Positions 25,136 to 33,194 of a stretch of DNA of 38,196 bases are shown here, in pieces. The notes under the pieces are model-generated. The model ran no database searches. It was not told where the DNA came from and worked only from the letters and a program-made list of their open reading frames with translations. The position numbers and the translations under genes are program-made. Every line of letters starts with the position of its first letter. Position 1 is the first letter of the stretch. The stretch is taken from contig NZ_BCXB01000035.1 of assembly GCF_001894885.1 (NCBI RefSeq), positions 1 to 38,196 of the forward strand. The letters run 5' to 3'. This stretch comes from Rhodococcus marinonascens NBRC 14363 (GTDB lineage: Bacteria; Actinomycetota; Actinomycetes; Mycobacteriales; Mycobacteriaceae).

Positions 25136-28132
25136 TCAGCTGACTGCCGCGGCCGCCTTCACCGCCCGCTTACGCGGTGCCGCTGAGGCGGCCGCCTCAG
25201 CGGTCTTCTTCCGTGCAGCGGACTTCCCCGCAGCCGGCGACTTGGCGGCCTTCGGCTTCCCCTCAGCAGTCGCAGACCCCTCGAGGGCGCTGCCGAGGAA
25301 CCGTCCCGTGTAGCTCTCGGCCACTTGCGCCACGTCTTCCGGTGTACCTTGCGCGACAACGGTTCCGCCGCCGGATCCACCCTCGGGACCCATGTCGACC
25401 ACCCAGTCCGATGTCTTGATCACGTCGAGGTTGTGCTCGATGACGATCACGGTGTTGCCTTTTTCGACCAAACCGTTGACGACCTTGAGCAGTTTGCGGA
25501 TGTCCTCGAAGTGCAGTCCCGTCGTGGGCTCATCCAGGATGTACACAGTGCGACCCGTCGAACGCTTCTGCAGTTCGGCGGCAAGTTTCACACGCTGGGC
25601 CTCACCCCCGGACAATGTCGGCGCCGGCTGACCCAGCCGCACATAACCCAATCCGACCTCGACCAGAGTCGCGAGATAGCGGTGGATCGAGGTGATCGGT
25701 TCGAAGAACTCCGCAGCCTCCTCGATCGGCATGTCCAGGACCTCGGCGATGGTCTTGCCCTTGTAGTGGACTTCGAGCGTCTCCCGGTTGTAGCGCGCAC
25801 CGTGGCATACCTCGCACGGCACGTAGACGTCCGGAAGGAAGTTCATCTCGATCTTCAGGGTGCCGTCACCGGAGCAGGCCTCGCACCGGCCGCCCTTGAC
25901 GTTGAAGGAGAATCGGCCCGGCTGATAGCCGCGCACCTTGGACTCCGTAGTGGCGGCGAACAGCGTACGGATCTTGTCGAAAACGCCGGTGTACGTGGCC
26001 GCATTGGATCGTGGGGTGCGGCCGATCGGTGACTGGTCGACCCTCACGAGCTTGTCCAACTGGTCGAGTCCGTTGATGCGTGTGTGCCGCCCCGGAACCT
26101 GGCGCGCGCCGTTGAGTTTGTTCGCCATGACAGTTGCGAGAATGTCGTTGACGAGAGTTGACTTGCCGGACCCGGACACACCGGTGACCGCCGTGAGCAC
26201 GCCCAACGGAAAGCTGACGTCAATGCCACCGAGGTTGTGTTCGCGGGCGCCGACGACCGTGACCAGTCGCTTGCGATCGACCGGTCTACGGATGGCGGGA
26301 ACCTCGATGTGGCTGCGACCCGACAGGTAGGCGCCGGTGAGAGATTCCTTGCAGTCGAGCAGCTCCTGGTACGGACCGCTGTGAACGACCCTGCCTCCGT
26401 GCTCGCCGGCGAGCGGTCCGATGTCGACCACCCAGTCGGAGGTGCGGATGGTGTCTTCGTCATGTTCGACCACGATGAGCGTATTTCCGAGATCGCGTAG
26501 GCGCGTAAGGGTTTCGATGAGACGCCGGTTGTCGCGCTGATGAAGACCGATCGACGGTTCGTCCAGTACATACAGGACACCCACCAGGCCCGAACCGATC
26601 TGGGTGGCGAGACGAATTCGCTGCGCCTCGCCGCCGGAGAGGGTCCCGGCCGCACGAGACAGTGACAGGTACTCCAGGCCGACGTCGAGCAGGAAGCCGA
26701 GGCGAGCTTGAACCTCCTTGAGCACCTGACCAGCAATCGCCTCTTCGCGGCTGCCCAGGGTGAGGCTGTTCAGGAAGTCCGCACAATCGGAAATCGACAG
26801 TTCACATACCTCGGCGATCGACTTCATGCCGAACTTCTCGCTCGAAATGCTGACCGACAAGATCTCCGGACGCAGACGCGCACCTCCACATGCGGGACAC
26901 GGAATGTCGCGCATATAGCCGTCGTAGCGTTCCTTCATCTGATCCGACTCGGTCTGCTCGAGGCGACGATGTAGGAAAGGCATAACACCCTCGAACTCGG
27001 CATAGTAGGAACGGGTACGTCCGTACCGGTTCTTGTACTGGACGTGAACTTGTTCCTCGCTGCCTTCGAGGATCGCACGGCGCGCCTTGGCAGGGATCTT
27101 GTTCCACGGCGTCGTCATATCGAAACCGACGATGTCACCGAGGCCGGACAGCAACCGACCGAAATATTCGGAACTCTGCCCCATCGACCAGGGCGCGATG
27201 GCGCCGTCCTGCAGTGACAGTTCCGGGTCGGGAACGACGAGTTCGGAGTCGACCTCCTTGCGGATTCCGAGACCGGTGCACTCGGGGCACGCACCGTAGG
27301 GAGAGTTGAACGAGAAGGAACGCGGCTCGAGGTCGTCGATGGAGAGAGCGTGACCGTTGGGACACGCCAACTTCTCCGAGAACCGGCGTTCCCGATCGGC
27401 AGCGTTCTCTTCTCGGTCGACGAAATCGAGGACGACGATGCCCTCCGCCAACCTCAGCGCTGTCTCGACGGAATCGGTGAGCCGCTGCTTGGAACTGGCT
27501 TTGACGGTGAGGCGGTCGACGACCACCTCGATGTCGTGCTTTTCCTGCTTCTTGAGCTTCGGTGGATCGGTGAGCGGATGCACCACACCGTCGACCCGCA
27601 CACGCGAGTAACCCTGCACGTTGAGTTGGTCGAACAGGTCGACGAACTCGCCCTTGCGAGTACGCACGACCGGGGCGAGCACCTGGAAGCGGGTGCCTTC
27701 CTCCATGTCGAGAACCTGGTCGACGATCTGCTGCGGCGTCTGCCGCGCAATCTGCTCGGCGCATACCGGGCAATGTGCGGTGCCGGCCCGGGCATACAGC
27801 AGTCGGAGATAGTCGTAGACCTCCGTGATCGTCCCGACCGTCGACCGCGGGTTCCGGTTGGTCGACTTCTGATCGATGGACACCGCGGGCGAGAGACCCT
27901 CGATGAAGTCGACGTCCGGCTTGTCCATCTGACCGAGGAACTGGCGCGCGTACGCCGAGAGCGACTCGACATAGCGTCGCTGGCCCTCGGCGAAGATCGT
28001 GTCGAACGCGAGACTCGACTTACCCGAGCCCGACAATCCGGTGAACACGATCAGGCTGTCGCGGGGTAGATCGAGATCGACCCCGCGCAGATTGTGTTCG
28101 CGGGCACCCCGCACGATAAGGCGATCCGCCAC
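25136..28132 (-). CDS. uvrA: Excinuclease ABC subunit A
   Basis: Damage-recognition ATPase of nucleotide excision repair; works with UvrB and UvrC. 998 residues from the GTG at 28132, chosen because [20 protein letters not shown] matches the usual UvrA start; a GTG at 28156 adds eight residues. It has two ABC modules (Walker [10 protein letters not shown] and GVSGSGKST; signatures [12 protein letters not shown] and [12 protein letters not shown]) and zinc modules CPVC...and C-x2-C pairs in [18 protein letters not shown]. Beyond the normal end it carries about 50 residues rich in Lys, Ala and Arg ([18 protein letters not shown]...). I did not find a LexA box in the divergent interval 28133-28284. 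Confidence 0.97.
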   Translation of the reverse strand: MADRLIVRGAREHNLRGVDLDLPRDSLIVFTGLSGSGKSSLAFDTIFAEGQRRYVESLSAYARQFLGQMDKPDVDFIEGLSPAVSIDQKSTNRNPRSTVGTITEVYDYLRLLYARAGTAHCPVCAEQIARQTPQQIVDQVLDMEEGTRFQVLAPVVRTRKGEFVDLFDQLNVQGYSRVRVDGVVHPLTDPPKLKKQEKHDIEVVVDRLTVKASSKQRLTDSVETALRLAEGIVVLDFVDREENAADRERRFSEKLACPNGHALSIDDLEPRSFSFNSPYGACPECTGLGIRKEVDSELVVPDPELSLQDGAIAPWSMGQSSEYFGRLLSGLGDIVGFDMTTPWNKIPAKARRAILEGSEEQVHVQYKNRYGRTRSYYAEFEGVMPFLHRRLEQTESDQMKERYDGYMRDIPCPACGGARLRPEILSVSISSEKFGMKSIAEVCELSISDCADFLNSLTLGSREEAIAGQVLKEVQARLGFLLDVGLEYLSLSRAAGTLSGGEAQRIRLATQIGSGLVGVLYVLDEPSIGLHQRDNRRLIETLTRLRDLGNTLIVVEHDEDTIRTSDWVVDIGPLAGEHGGRVVHSGPYQELLDCKESLTGAYLSGRSHIEVPAIRRPVDRKRLVTVVGAREHNLGGIDVSFPLGVLTAVTGVSGSGKSTLVNDILATVMANKLNGARQVPGRHTRINGLDQLDKLVRVDQSPIGRTPRSNAATYTGVFDKIRTLFAATTESKVRGYQPGRFSFNVKGGRCEACSGDGTLKIEMNFLPDVYVPCEVCHGARYNRETLEVHYKGKTIAEVLDMPIEEAAEFFEPITSIHRYLATLVEVGLGYVRLGQPAPTLSGGEAQRVKLAAELQKRSTGRTVYILDEPTTGLHFEDIRKLLKVVNGLVEKGNTVIVIEHNLDVIKTSDWVVDMGPEGGSGGGTVVAQGTPEDVAQVAESYTGRFLGSALEGSATAEGKPKAAKSPAAGKSAARKKTAEAAASAAPRKRAVKAAAAVS

Positions 28133-28284
28133 TCCATGTCCCTTCGCTTGTTTCACGGCCGAGAATGTCTGCGAATTCTGGGTCCCCTGACCGAGCCATG
28201 GTAGGCCGGGGCACCGACACGTTCTGACGGACGGATATCCGACCAGCCACTCATCTGCCTCTATTCGACGGTAGCCTCCCCAAT

Positions 28285-28974
28285 ATGACCGAGCAGCACA
28301 TGGTGATAGATGACTCGTACACCGGCCACGTCTCCCCCGGTTCGGCGCCGCAGCGCCGGACGGTGCCGGGAGCCACGATCACGAAGATGTCCGTCGGCCC
28401 CATGGACAACAACGTGTATCTGATCGTCTGTTCCGCAACTGGAAAATCCATCCTTGTCGACGCCGCCAACGAGGCGCAACGGGTCAACCAACTGATCGAC
28501 GAACACGCCCCGTCCCTCGAACTGATCGTCACCACCCACCAGCACGGCGACCACTGGCTGGCGCTCGCGGACGTCGCGGCTGCCACCAAGGCGCCGACCG
28601 CCGCCCATTCCCTCGATGCAGGCGCCCTGCCTGTCCGCCCCGATCGCCTGCTCGAGGACGGTGACTCGCTGGACATCGGCAACGTCACGTTCGCCGTGAT
28701 CCACCTGGCCGGGCACACCCCGGGTTCCGTGGCGCTCGCCTTCGCGGAGAAGGGCGGCGGGCGTACGCACCTCTTCACCGGTGACTCACTGTTTCCCGGA
28801 GGCGTCGGCAAGACCGCCGACGCGGACGCTTTCACCTCCCTGCTGTCCGACGTGGAGGCCAAACTGTTCGACCGTTTCGGCGACGACACCATCGTCTACC
28901 CCGGCCACGGCAAGGACACCACGCTCGGCGTCGAGCGCCCGCAACTAGCGGAGTGGCAAGCCCGCGGCTGGTGA
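28285..28974 (+). CDS. Metallo-beta-lactamase-fold hydrolase
   Basis: 229 residues, glyoxalase II-like group. Metal ligands visible: H85, H87, D89, H90 in THQHGDH, a His in HLAGHTPGS, Asp in [10 protein letters not shown] and His in VYPGHGKD. Divergent from uvrA, as Rv1637c is next to uvrA in M. tuberculosis. Substrate unknown; hydroxyacyl-glutathione or related thioesters are the closest precedents, and actinobacteria use mycothiol instead. Last gene of the conserved core block. Confidence 0.93.
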   Translation: MTEQHMVIDDSYTGHVSPGSAPQRRTVPGATITKMSVGPMDNNVYLIVCSATGKSILVDAANEAQRVNQLIDEHAPSLELIVTTHQHGDHWLALADVAAATKAPTAAHSLDAGALPVRPDRLLEDGDSLDIGNVTFAVIHLAGHTPGSVALAFAEKGGGRTHLFTGDSLFPGGVGKTADADAFTSLLSDVEAKLFDRFGDDTIVYPGHGKDTTLGVERPQLAEWQARGW

Positions 28975-29224
28975 CCCCGATGTGGAGGATCCGGAGACCA
29001 TGAAATCGACGGGCGGGCCCGGGAGAGCCTCGACGACACCACCCGCGTGCAGTCTTTCCAGCTGGCATTAGCGGAGGCCCTTGATCTTGGCCGTCGCAAT
29101 GGTCGCGGCTCAGCGACCGGCACGTGCTGCCCGGCCGCAGCTCCAGTCCAGTATTGTTCCTGCGGTCCACTAGTGAGGGTCCCGCACGCCTGCTGGGTGC
29201 CGCCGGGAGTAAGGCAGGGGCAAC
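28975..29224. other. Junction between core block and accessory region, no gene
   Basis: 250 bases without a convincing gene on either strand. The universal-stress gene expected here by synteny with M. tuberculosis (Rv1636) is absent. One plus-strand frame reads DHEIDGRARESLDDTTRVQSF through about 29075, which looks protein-like, but has no start and no recognised family; it may be a gene scrap. Confidence 0.5.
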
Positions 29225-29557
29225 GTGTCGACTTCTGTGATCGAGGCGTTCCGCAAGACCACCGACAACGTCGCGCTCGGCCTTCCTCGCTCCACCTATT
29301 TCAAACGCCTGAAGGCGGCCTCGATCGAGCGTTACTTGCCCGCCCAGGACCGAAATCTGCTCAAGACACTCGAGCGGGTGATCATCGTCACGTTCGGCCT
29401 TGCTGGCATGGGACGGTCCGATCCTGTGGCCGCGGCCGGGGGACCCAGGGGCAGATGGTCGCGCCGATCATTGGACATTCTGCCGATGGACAGCCGACCT
29501 ACGGCCAGCCTGTCCTCGTGCCGGGACGTACCGGCACGAACGCGCTCGCGCTCCTAG
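29225..29557 (+). CDS. Hypothetical ORF, probably a truncated gene
   Basis: 110 residues from a GTG with AGGGG upstream. The first 60 residues (MSTSVIEAFRKTTDN...LERVIIVTFGL) have balanced composition and could be real; the rest is Arg/Ser-rich and overlaps the DUF4190 remnant in another frame, so the true reading frame is probably broken near 29400. Family not recognised. Confidence 0.35.
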   Translation: MSTSVIEAFRKTTDNVALGLPRSTYFKRLKAASIERYLPAQDRNLLKTLERVIIVTFGLAGMGRSDPVAAAGGPRGRWSRRSLDILPMDSRPTASLSSCRDVPARTRSRS

Positions 29558-29729
29558 CGCTCGTGTTCGGCATTCTCGGTGGGTTGCTAGCGCCCGTGTT
29601 CGGCACATTGCGTTGGCTCAGATTCGACGAACCGGCGAGCAGGGTCGCGAAATGGCGATCGTGGGTCTGGTGCTCGGTTACCTTTTCCTGGCGGGGTGGA
29701 TCATCTTTTTCATGGTGTCCACAGCCTAG
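29455..29729 (+). pseudogene. DUF4190-type membrane protein, frameshifted
   Basis: The frame opening at ATG 29455 (AGGGG upstream) reads TNALALLALVFGILGGLLAPVFG; the expected continuation HIALAQIRRTGEQGREMAIVGL then appears in the next frame, ending at the TAG at 29729. Together they give the two membrane helices and G-H-I-A-L-x-Q-I core of DUF4190. One base is missing near 29603. Such proteins are small membrane proteins of unknown role. Confidence 0.7.
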
Positions 29730-29749
29730 CTCCGGTCAGCGTTTCCCGG

Positions 29750-30488
29750 CGATCTTGCGAATCGACACCGCCCGCGCAGCGGTCCGCAGATGCGCCTGGG
29801 CCGCGGCCGGTGAACGCTCCCCCGATCACGACACCACCGCAGAGAACCCGTTGATCATCGACCCGGACGCCACCCTGGTCACCGCCCACAGCGACAAGGA
29901 GCACGCGGCCCCGAACTACATGCGCGGCTATGGTTTCCATCCCTTGTGCGCGTTCGTCGACCACGGCGACGGCGGCACCGGGGAGCTGCCGGCGATGCTG
30001 CTGCGCCCAGGCAACGCCGGCTCGAACACCGCCGCCGACCACATCACGATCATCAAGGACGCGTTGGCGCAGCTACCGTCCGATCCCGGCTACCGCGACG
30101 GCAAGGTGGTGTTGATCCGCACCGTCCCCCGCAAGCGGGAGGTGCCCCCAGGTGCCGACGGCACCCTCCCCAAGGACTTCTTCCGGGAGACCCCCGCCTT
30201 GATCGAGTACCTGACCACACGCCACCTCGCCTACCCGATCGGGTTCGGCTCACCGACTCGATGGCCACCAAGATCGCGGTGATCATCGCCGGCGTGTGGA
30301 CCCACGTCTACGACGCCGACCCGGCCCGGCGGTGGGAACCGAAACGACGCCGGCTGCGGCTGCGGATCCTTTCGATCGCCGGCGGCATCACCCGCCGCAC
30401 CCGACTCAAGCTCGCCGCCCGCGCACCGGTCGCCGACACGATCATCACCGGCCCACGACGCCTCGACGCCCTACCCACACCGACCTGA
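29750..30488 (+). pseudogene. IS1380-family transposase remnant, copy A
   Basis: The N-terminal part is missing. Protein similarity begins about AILRIDTARAAVRR and includes the catalytic-Asp segment IDPDATLVTAHSDKEHAAP and GYGFHPLCAFVDHG, then LLRPGNAGSNTAADHI. Near 30248 a G is missing relative to copy B, shifting frame; the text continues LTDSMATKIAVI in the next frame. At about 30322 an internal deletion joins YDADP to ARRWEPKRRRLRLR, removing the middle-to-late part of the protein. Nonfunctional. Confidence 0.8.
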
Positions 30489-30491
30489 CCA

Positions 30492-30666
30492 GCACGAACC
30501 TGACCGAACGAGATAAAGGACCAACCACCCTCGGGGCCGTGGACACCCGACGCCACCCGGCCGCGCCGGGCACTCGCTCATGGCCGAACCACCGGATCCG
30601 CGATCGAATCACCCAATCCGAAGGCGCTCAGGCCGGGACGCGGGACTCACGAAAGATCGAGGCTAA
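30492..30666 (+). repeat. 175-bp direct repeat, copy A
   Basis: Matches 32355-32529 at a constant offset of 1863 bases with about seven single-base differences. It covers the 3' side of the IS1380 remnant plus sequence that, in copy B, leads into the type ISP enzyme remnant (frame reading RDSRKIE). The last 20 bases hold the final codons and stop of the exported EEP gene on the other strand. Confidence 0.85.
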
Positions 30667-31495
30667 TTGTTGCAGTCACTGGATGATGATCAGAGAATCC
30701 GGCATGATCGCCTACTGAAGCGTTCAATACGTTCATCGAGTCTAGCGTAAGGATGTAATCAACGCTTACATCTCTGTCGGAAGTCGGCGGTTTTGTTACA
30801 CGAGGATAGACCACCTCCCATGTATCGTTTAGATCCAATGGACTTACGTCTCCGAATAATGGAGAGCCGTCTAACAAATACCGAGCATTAGGACTTCTCC
30901 TATGTGAGTTTAGATCGCCAACAGCGATAGCTTTTGTCGCTGCGCGACTTCGTCTTTGATGAGAATTCATCAGTTCGGTCAAAGCAACAGAATGGAGTTC
31001 TCTTTCACCAACATCGGTACACATATGGTTGTTATAGAAATAGATGTCTTCATTGTTCCTATTGTCATACAGCCGAACCCAGTTGACCGTTCTCATGAAA
31101 CCGCAAAATGCGCCATCGACATATCCACTGTCAGTTATGTCGAACCGATCAGTCTTAAACATAATTGGATTGTCATATGTTCCAGCCTCAAAGGGAACCA
31201 TCGTGTATTCGTCCTGGAGATCGTACTCAATATCAGGCCTGGTGGACTCAAAAGCTTCTTGCAGACCCGCGATATCGGGGTCTGCTTCTTTGATTTTGTT
31301 GATGATCCCCGCCCGCCTGTCGTTCCATGACGTTCTGGTCGCCAATACATTAAAGGTCAGAATCTCCAAAGGGATATGACTTGTCATTACCATTTCTGCC
31401 GAATTCTGCTTTATGGTATGTGCATCAGTAAGTGCCGTTGACAGGGGCATCAGAATGGTTAATGACGACACTACTGCAATGAGTTGCGTACGCAT
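30647..31495 (-). CDS. Exported endonuclease/exonuclease/phosphatase-fold enzyme
   Basis: 282 residues from the ATG at 31495 (GGGAG just upstream). Residues 1-25 look like a Sec signal peptide (MRTQ, then a hydrophobic LIAVVSSLTILMPLSTA core, cleavage about A21 or A25). The EEP catalytic set is complete: N49 (TFNV), E80 (GLQEA), H157 (NNHM), D194/N196 (GDLNSH), D246 (VDYIL) and D269-H270 (SDHHPV). The fold covers DNases (including CdtB-type toxins), phosphatases and sphingomyelinases; the sequence does not tell which. Base composition is strikingly AT-richer than all neighbours, indicating recent acquisition. It is flanked by IS remnants and its last codons lie in a direct repeat. It is the only intact gene in 29730-33084. 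Confidence 0.85.
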   Translation of the reverse strand: MRTQLIAVVSSLTILMPLSTALTDAHTIKQNSAEMVMTSHIPLEILTFNVLATRTSWNDRRAGIINKIKEADPDIAGLQEAFESTRPDIEYDLQDEYTMVPFEAGTYDNPIMFKTDRFDITDSGYVDGAFCGFMRTVNWVRLYDNRNNEDIYFYNNHMCTDVGERELHSVALTELMNSHQRRSRAATKAIAVGDLNSHRRSPNARYLLDGSPLFGDVSPLDLNDTWEVVYPRVTKPPTSDRDVSVDYILTLDSMNVLNASVGDHAGFSDHHPVTATISLDLS

Positions 31496-31767
31496 TTCGC
31501 TCCCATTTTCAGAACCCGATTTTTCGAAGTAGGACGAGCGATCAAGAAGTACTCGGATGTCTCCAAACAAGGTTTCTGGTCGGCCCAACAGATAGCATCG
31601 GCAGTTGCGAACGGTGTGCTACACGGACACGCACGGTGCGTTTCTGAACCGAGTCTATCCATCTTTAATACTGATTTGCCGTAGCCAAGCAAGTCCGGTG
31701 TGTCGACGGGACCCTCCCTGCCAACTGGGGTGAGGCACCCGCCTGGTACTACAGCCGCAGATTGCGG

Positions 31768-31875
31768 TCATTGTTGCTGATGGTTTTTGCGGTGGTGGCA
31801 GGCTTTGGCTTGGTATTTTCGTCGCCAGGTTGACCATGCCAGGACGTTGGTGATGGCGTGCAGAGGGCGCAGTAG
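31768..31875 (-). pseudogene. C-terminal scrap of an IS transposase
   Basis: On the minus strand a frame reads LRPLHAITNVLAWSTWRRKYQ and ends in a Lys/His-rich tail at the TGA at 31770-31768. A histidine, W-S-x-W-R-R and basic tail are typical of the C-terminus of actinobacterial DDE transposases (IS701-like). It abuts IS1380 copy B. The stretch 31496-31767 between the exported enzyme gene and this scrap contains no further gene. Confidence 0.45.
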
Positions 31876-32372
31876 CACACGCCACCTCGCCTACTCGATC
31901 GGGTTCGGGCTCACCGACTCGATGGCCACCAAGATCGCGGTGATCCCCGACGACGTGTGGACCCCGCCTACGACGCCGACGGGCAGGTCCGTGACGGCGC
32001 CTGGGTAGCCGAGCTCACCGGCCCACTCGACCTGTCGGCATGGCCACCGGGGATGCGGGTGATCGTCCGCAGGGAACGACCCACCCCGGCGCCCAACTAC
32101 GGTTCACCGACCACAATCGGCTGCGACTGACCGCGTTCGTCACCAACACCACCCGCGGCCAGCTACCCGACCTCGAGTTGCGGCACCGCCGCCGCGCCCG
32201 CTGCGAGCACCGGATCGGACCACGAAACAAACTGGCCTGCGGAACCTTCCACTGCACGGCTTCGACCAGAACCGGATCTCGCTCGCCATCGTGCGACTGG
32301 CCTGCGAGCTGACGGCGTGGACGCAGATACTCGCCTTCTGCGCCGACCCGACCCGCACGAACCTGATCGAAT
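31876..32372 (+). pseudogene. IS1380-family transposase remnant, copy B
   Basis: Begins at the segment RHLAYSIGFGLTDSMATKIAVI and retains the part deleted from copy A (QVRDGAWVAELTGPLDL, then TAFVTNTTRGQLPDLELRHRRRAR), but lacks the whole N-terminal half. At least two one-base losses (near 31967 and 32088) break the frame. Its first about 105 bases duplicate 30216-30322 of copy A; its 3' side carries the second copy of the 175-bp repeat. Confidence 0.78.
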
Positions 32373-32529
32373 GAGACAAAGGACCAACCACCCTCGGGGC
32401 CGTGGACACCCGACGCCACCCGGCCGCGCCGGGCACTCGCTCATGGCCGAACCACCGGATCCACGATCGAATCACCCAATCCGAAGGCGCTCAGGCCGGG
32501 ACGCGGGACTCACGGAAGATTGAGGTTAA
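32355..32529 (+). repeat. 175-bp direct repeat, copy B
   Basis: Partner of 30492-30666. Here the repeat runs without interruption into the type ISP enzyme remnant (RDSRKIEVNG then LYRPFNKQ), so this copy appears to keep the ancestral junction. Confidence 0.85.
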
Positions 32530-33084
32530 CGGCCATGTACTAGGTCTGTATCGACCATTCAACAAGCAGCACAACTACTTCGACGGTCACCTGAACCACG
32601 AACGCCCCTAGCTTCCATCGATGTTCTCCAACCCGCGCCACATCAACATCGGAATCGTGCTGACAGCGTCGGCCTCACCCTTCGAGTTCACGCCATTCAT
32701 CACAAATTTGCTGTCAACCTTACATCTGCTCGACACCGGCCAGTCCTACCCACGCTGGGCGTACGCCAAGCCCGAATCACCGTATGGTGAACTCGATTTC
32801 GCTTCCACCGACACCGCCGACCACGGCTACCAGCGTGTCGACAACATCACCGTCGGCATCCTTGCCCTCTACCGTGGCGGGGTCGGCAACCAGGTCAGCA
32901 AGGACGACGTCTTCTACTACGTCTATGGCCTGCTCACGACCCTGCCTACCGCGAGGCGTATGCGGCGGACCTGACAAAGATTCTCCCGCACATTCCGACC
33001 CTCGAGACGGCGGGAGCGCTTCGAGTAGATCGCAGACGCCGGCCTACGCCTGGCCGACCTGCACGTGGGCTACGAGACCGTCAA
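32505..33084 (+). pseudogene. C-terminal remnant of a type ISP restriction-modification enzyme
   Basis: Frames read LGLYRPFNKQHNYFDGHLN, then LPSMF.NPRH.NIGIVLT, FTPFITNLLSTLHLLDTGQSYPRW and RVDNITVGILALYRGGVGNQV, then DDVFYYVYGLL, PAYREAYAADLTKILPHIPTLET and ADAGLRLADLHVGYET. This is the C-terminal specificity half of single-chain type ISP enzymes (helicase-methylase-specificity). An in-frame TAG stands where CAG is expected (32609), one base is missing near 32934, and a further shift plus TAG follows near 33026. No nuclease, helicase or methylase part is present. Homology stops at the GGGGG that opens the Tn3 end. Confidence 0.72.
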
Positions 33085-33122
33085 GGGGGTCGAGGAACAG
33101 ATCAGCCCGATCCGGCGCTAAG
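33085..33122 (+). repeat. Candidate left terminal inverted repeat of the Tn3-family element
   Basis: A 38-base sequence beginning GGGGGTCG and ending GCGCTAAG, the length and end signature (GGGG...TAAG) of Tn3-family IRs; Tn21-type ends also finish in CGCTAAG. It lies 72 bases before the tnpA start and exactly where homology to the restriction enzyme ends. The matching right end was not found inside the window, so this stays a candidate. Confidence 0.5.
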
Positions 33123-33128
33123 CGCTTT

Positions 33129-33160
33129 CGATAGCCGAGAGTGGCCGCCAGCTATCGGCG
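33129..33160. other. Inverted-repeat site between the IR and tnpA
   Basis: CGATAGC (33129-33135) and GCTATCG (33151-33157) flank TGGCCGCCA, itself near-palindromic. A related sequence (GGCGGCCAGCTACGAAAGAG, 36241-36260) follows tnpA. Candidate recombinase or transposase binding site; it fills the short promoter region of tnpA. Confidence 0.4.
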
Positions 33161-33194
33161 AGCGGTGTTGCACCAGTGGTGATTGCATAGCTTT

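Noticed and set aside
28133-28284. LexA (SOS) box upstream of uvrA
   Set aside because: Only an isolated TTCGA half-site is present; no full TCGAAC-N4-GTTCGA-type palindrome.
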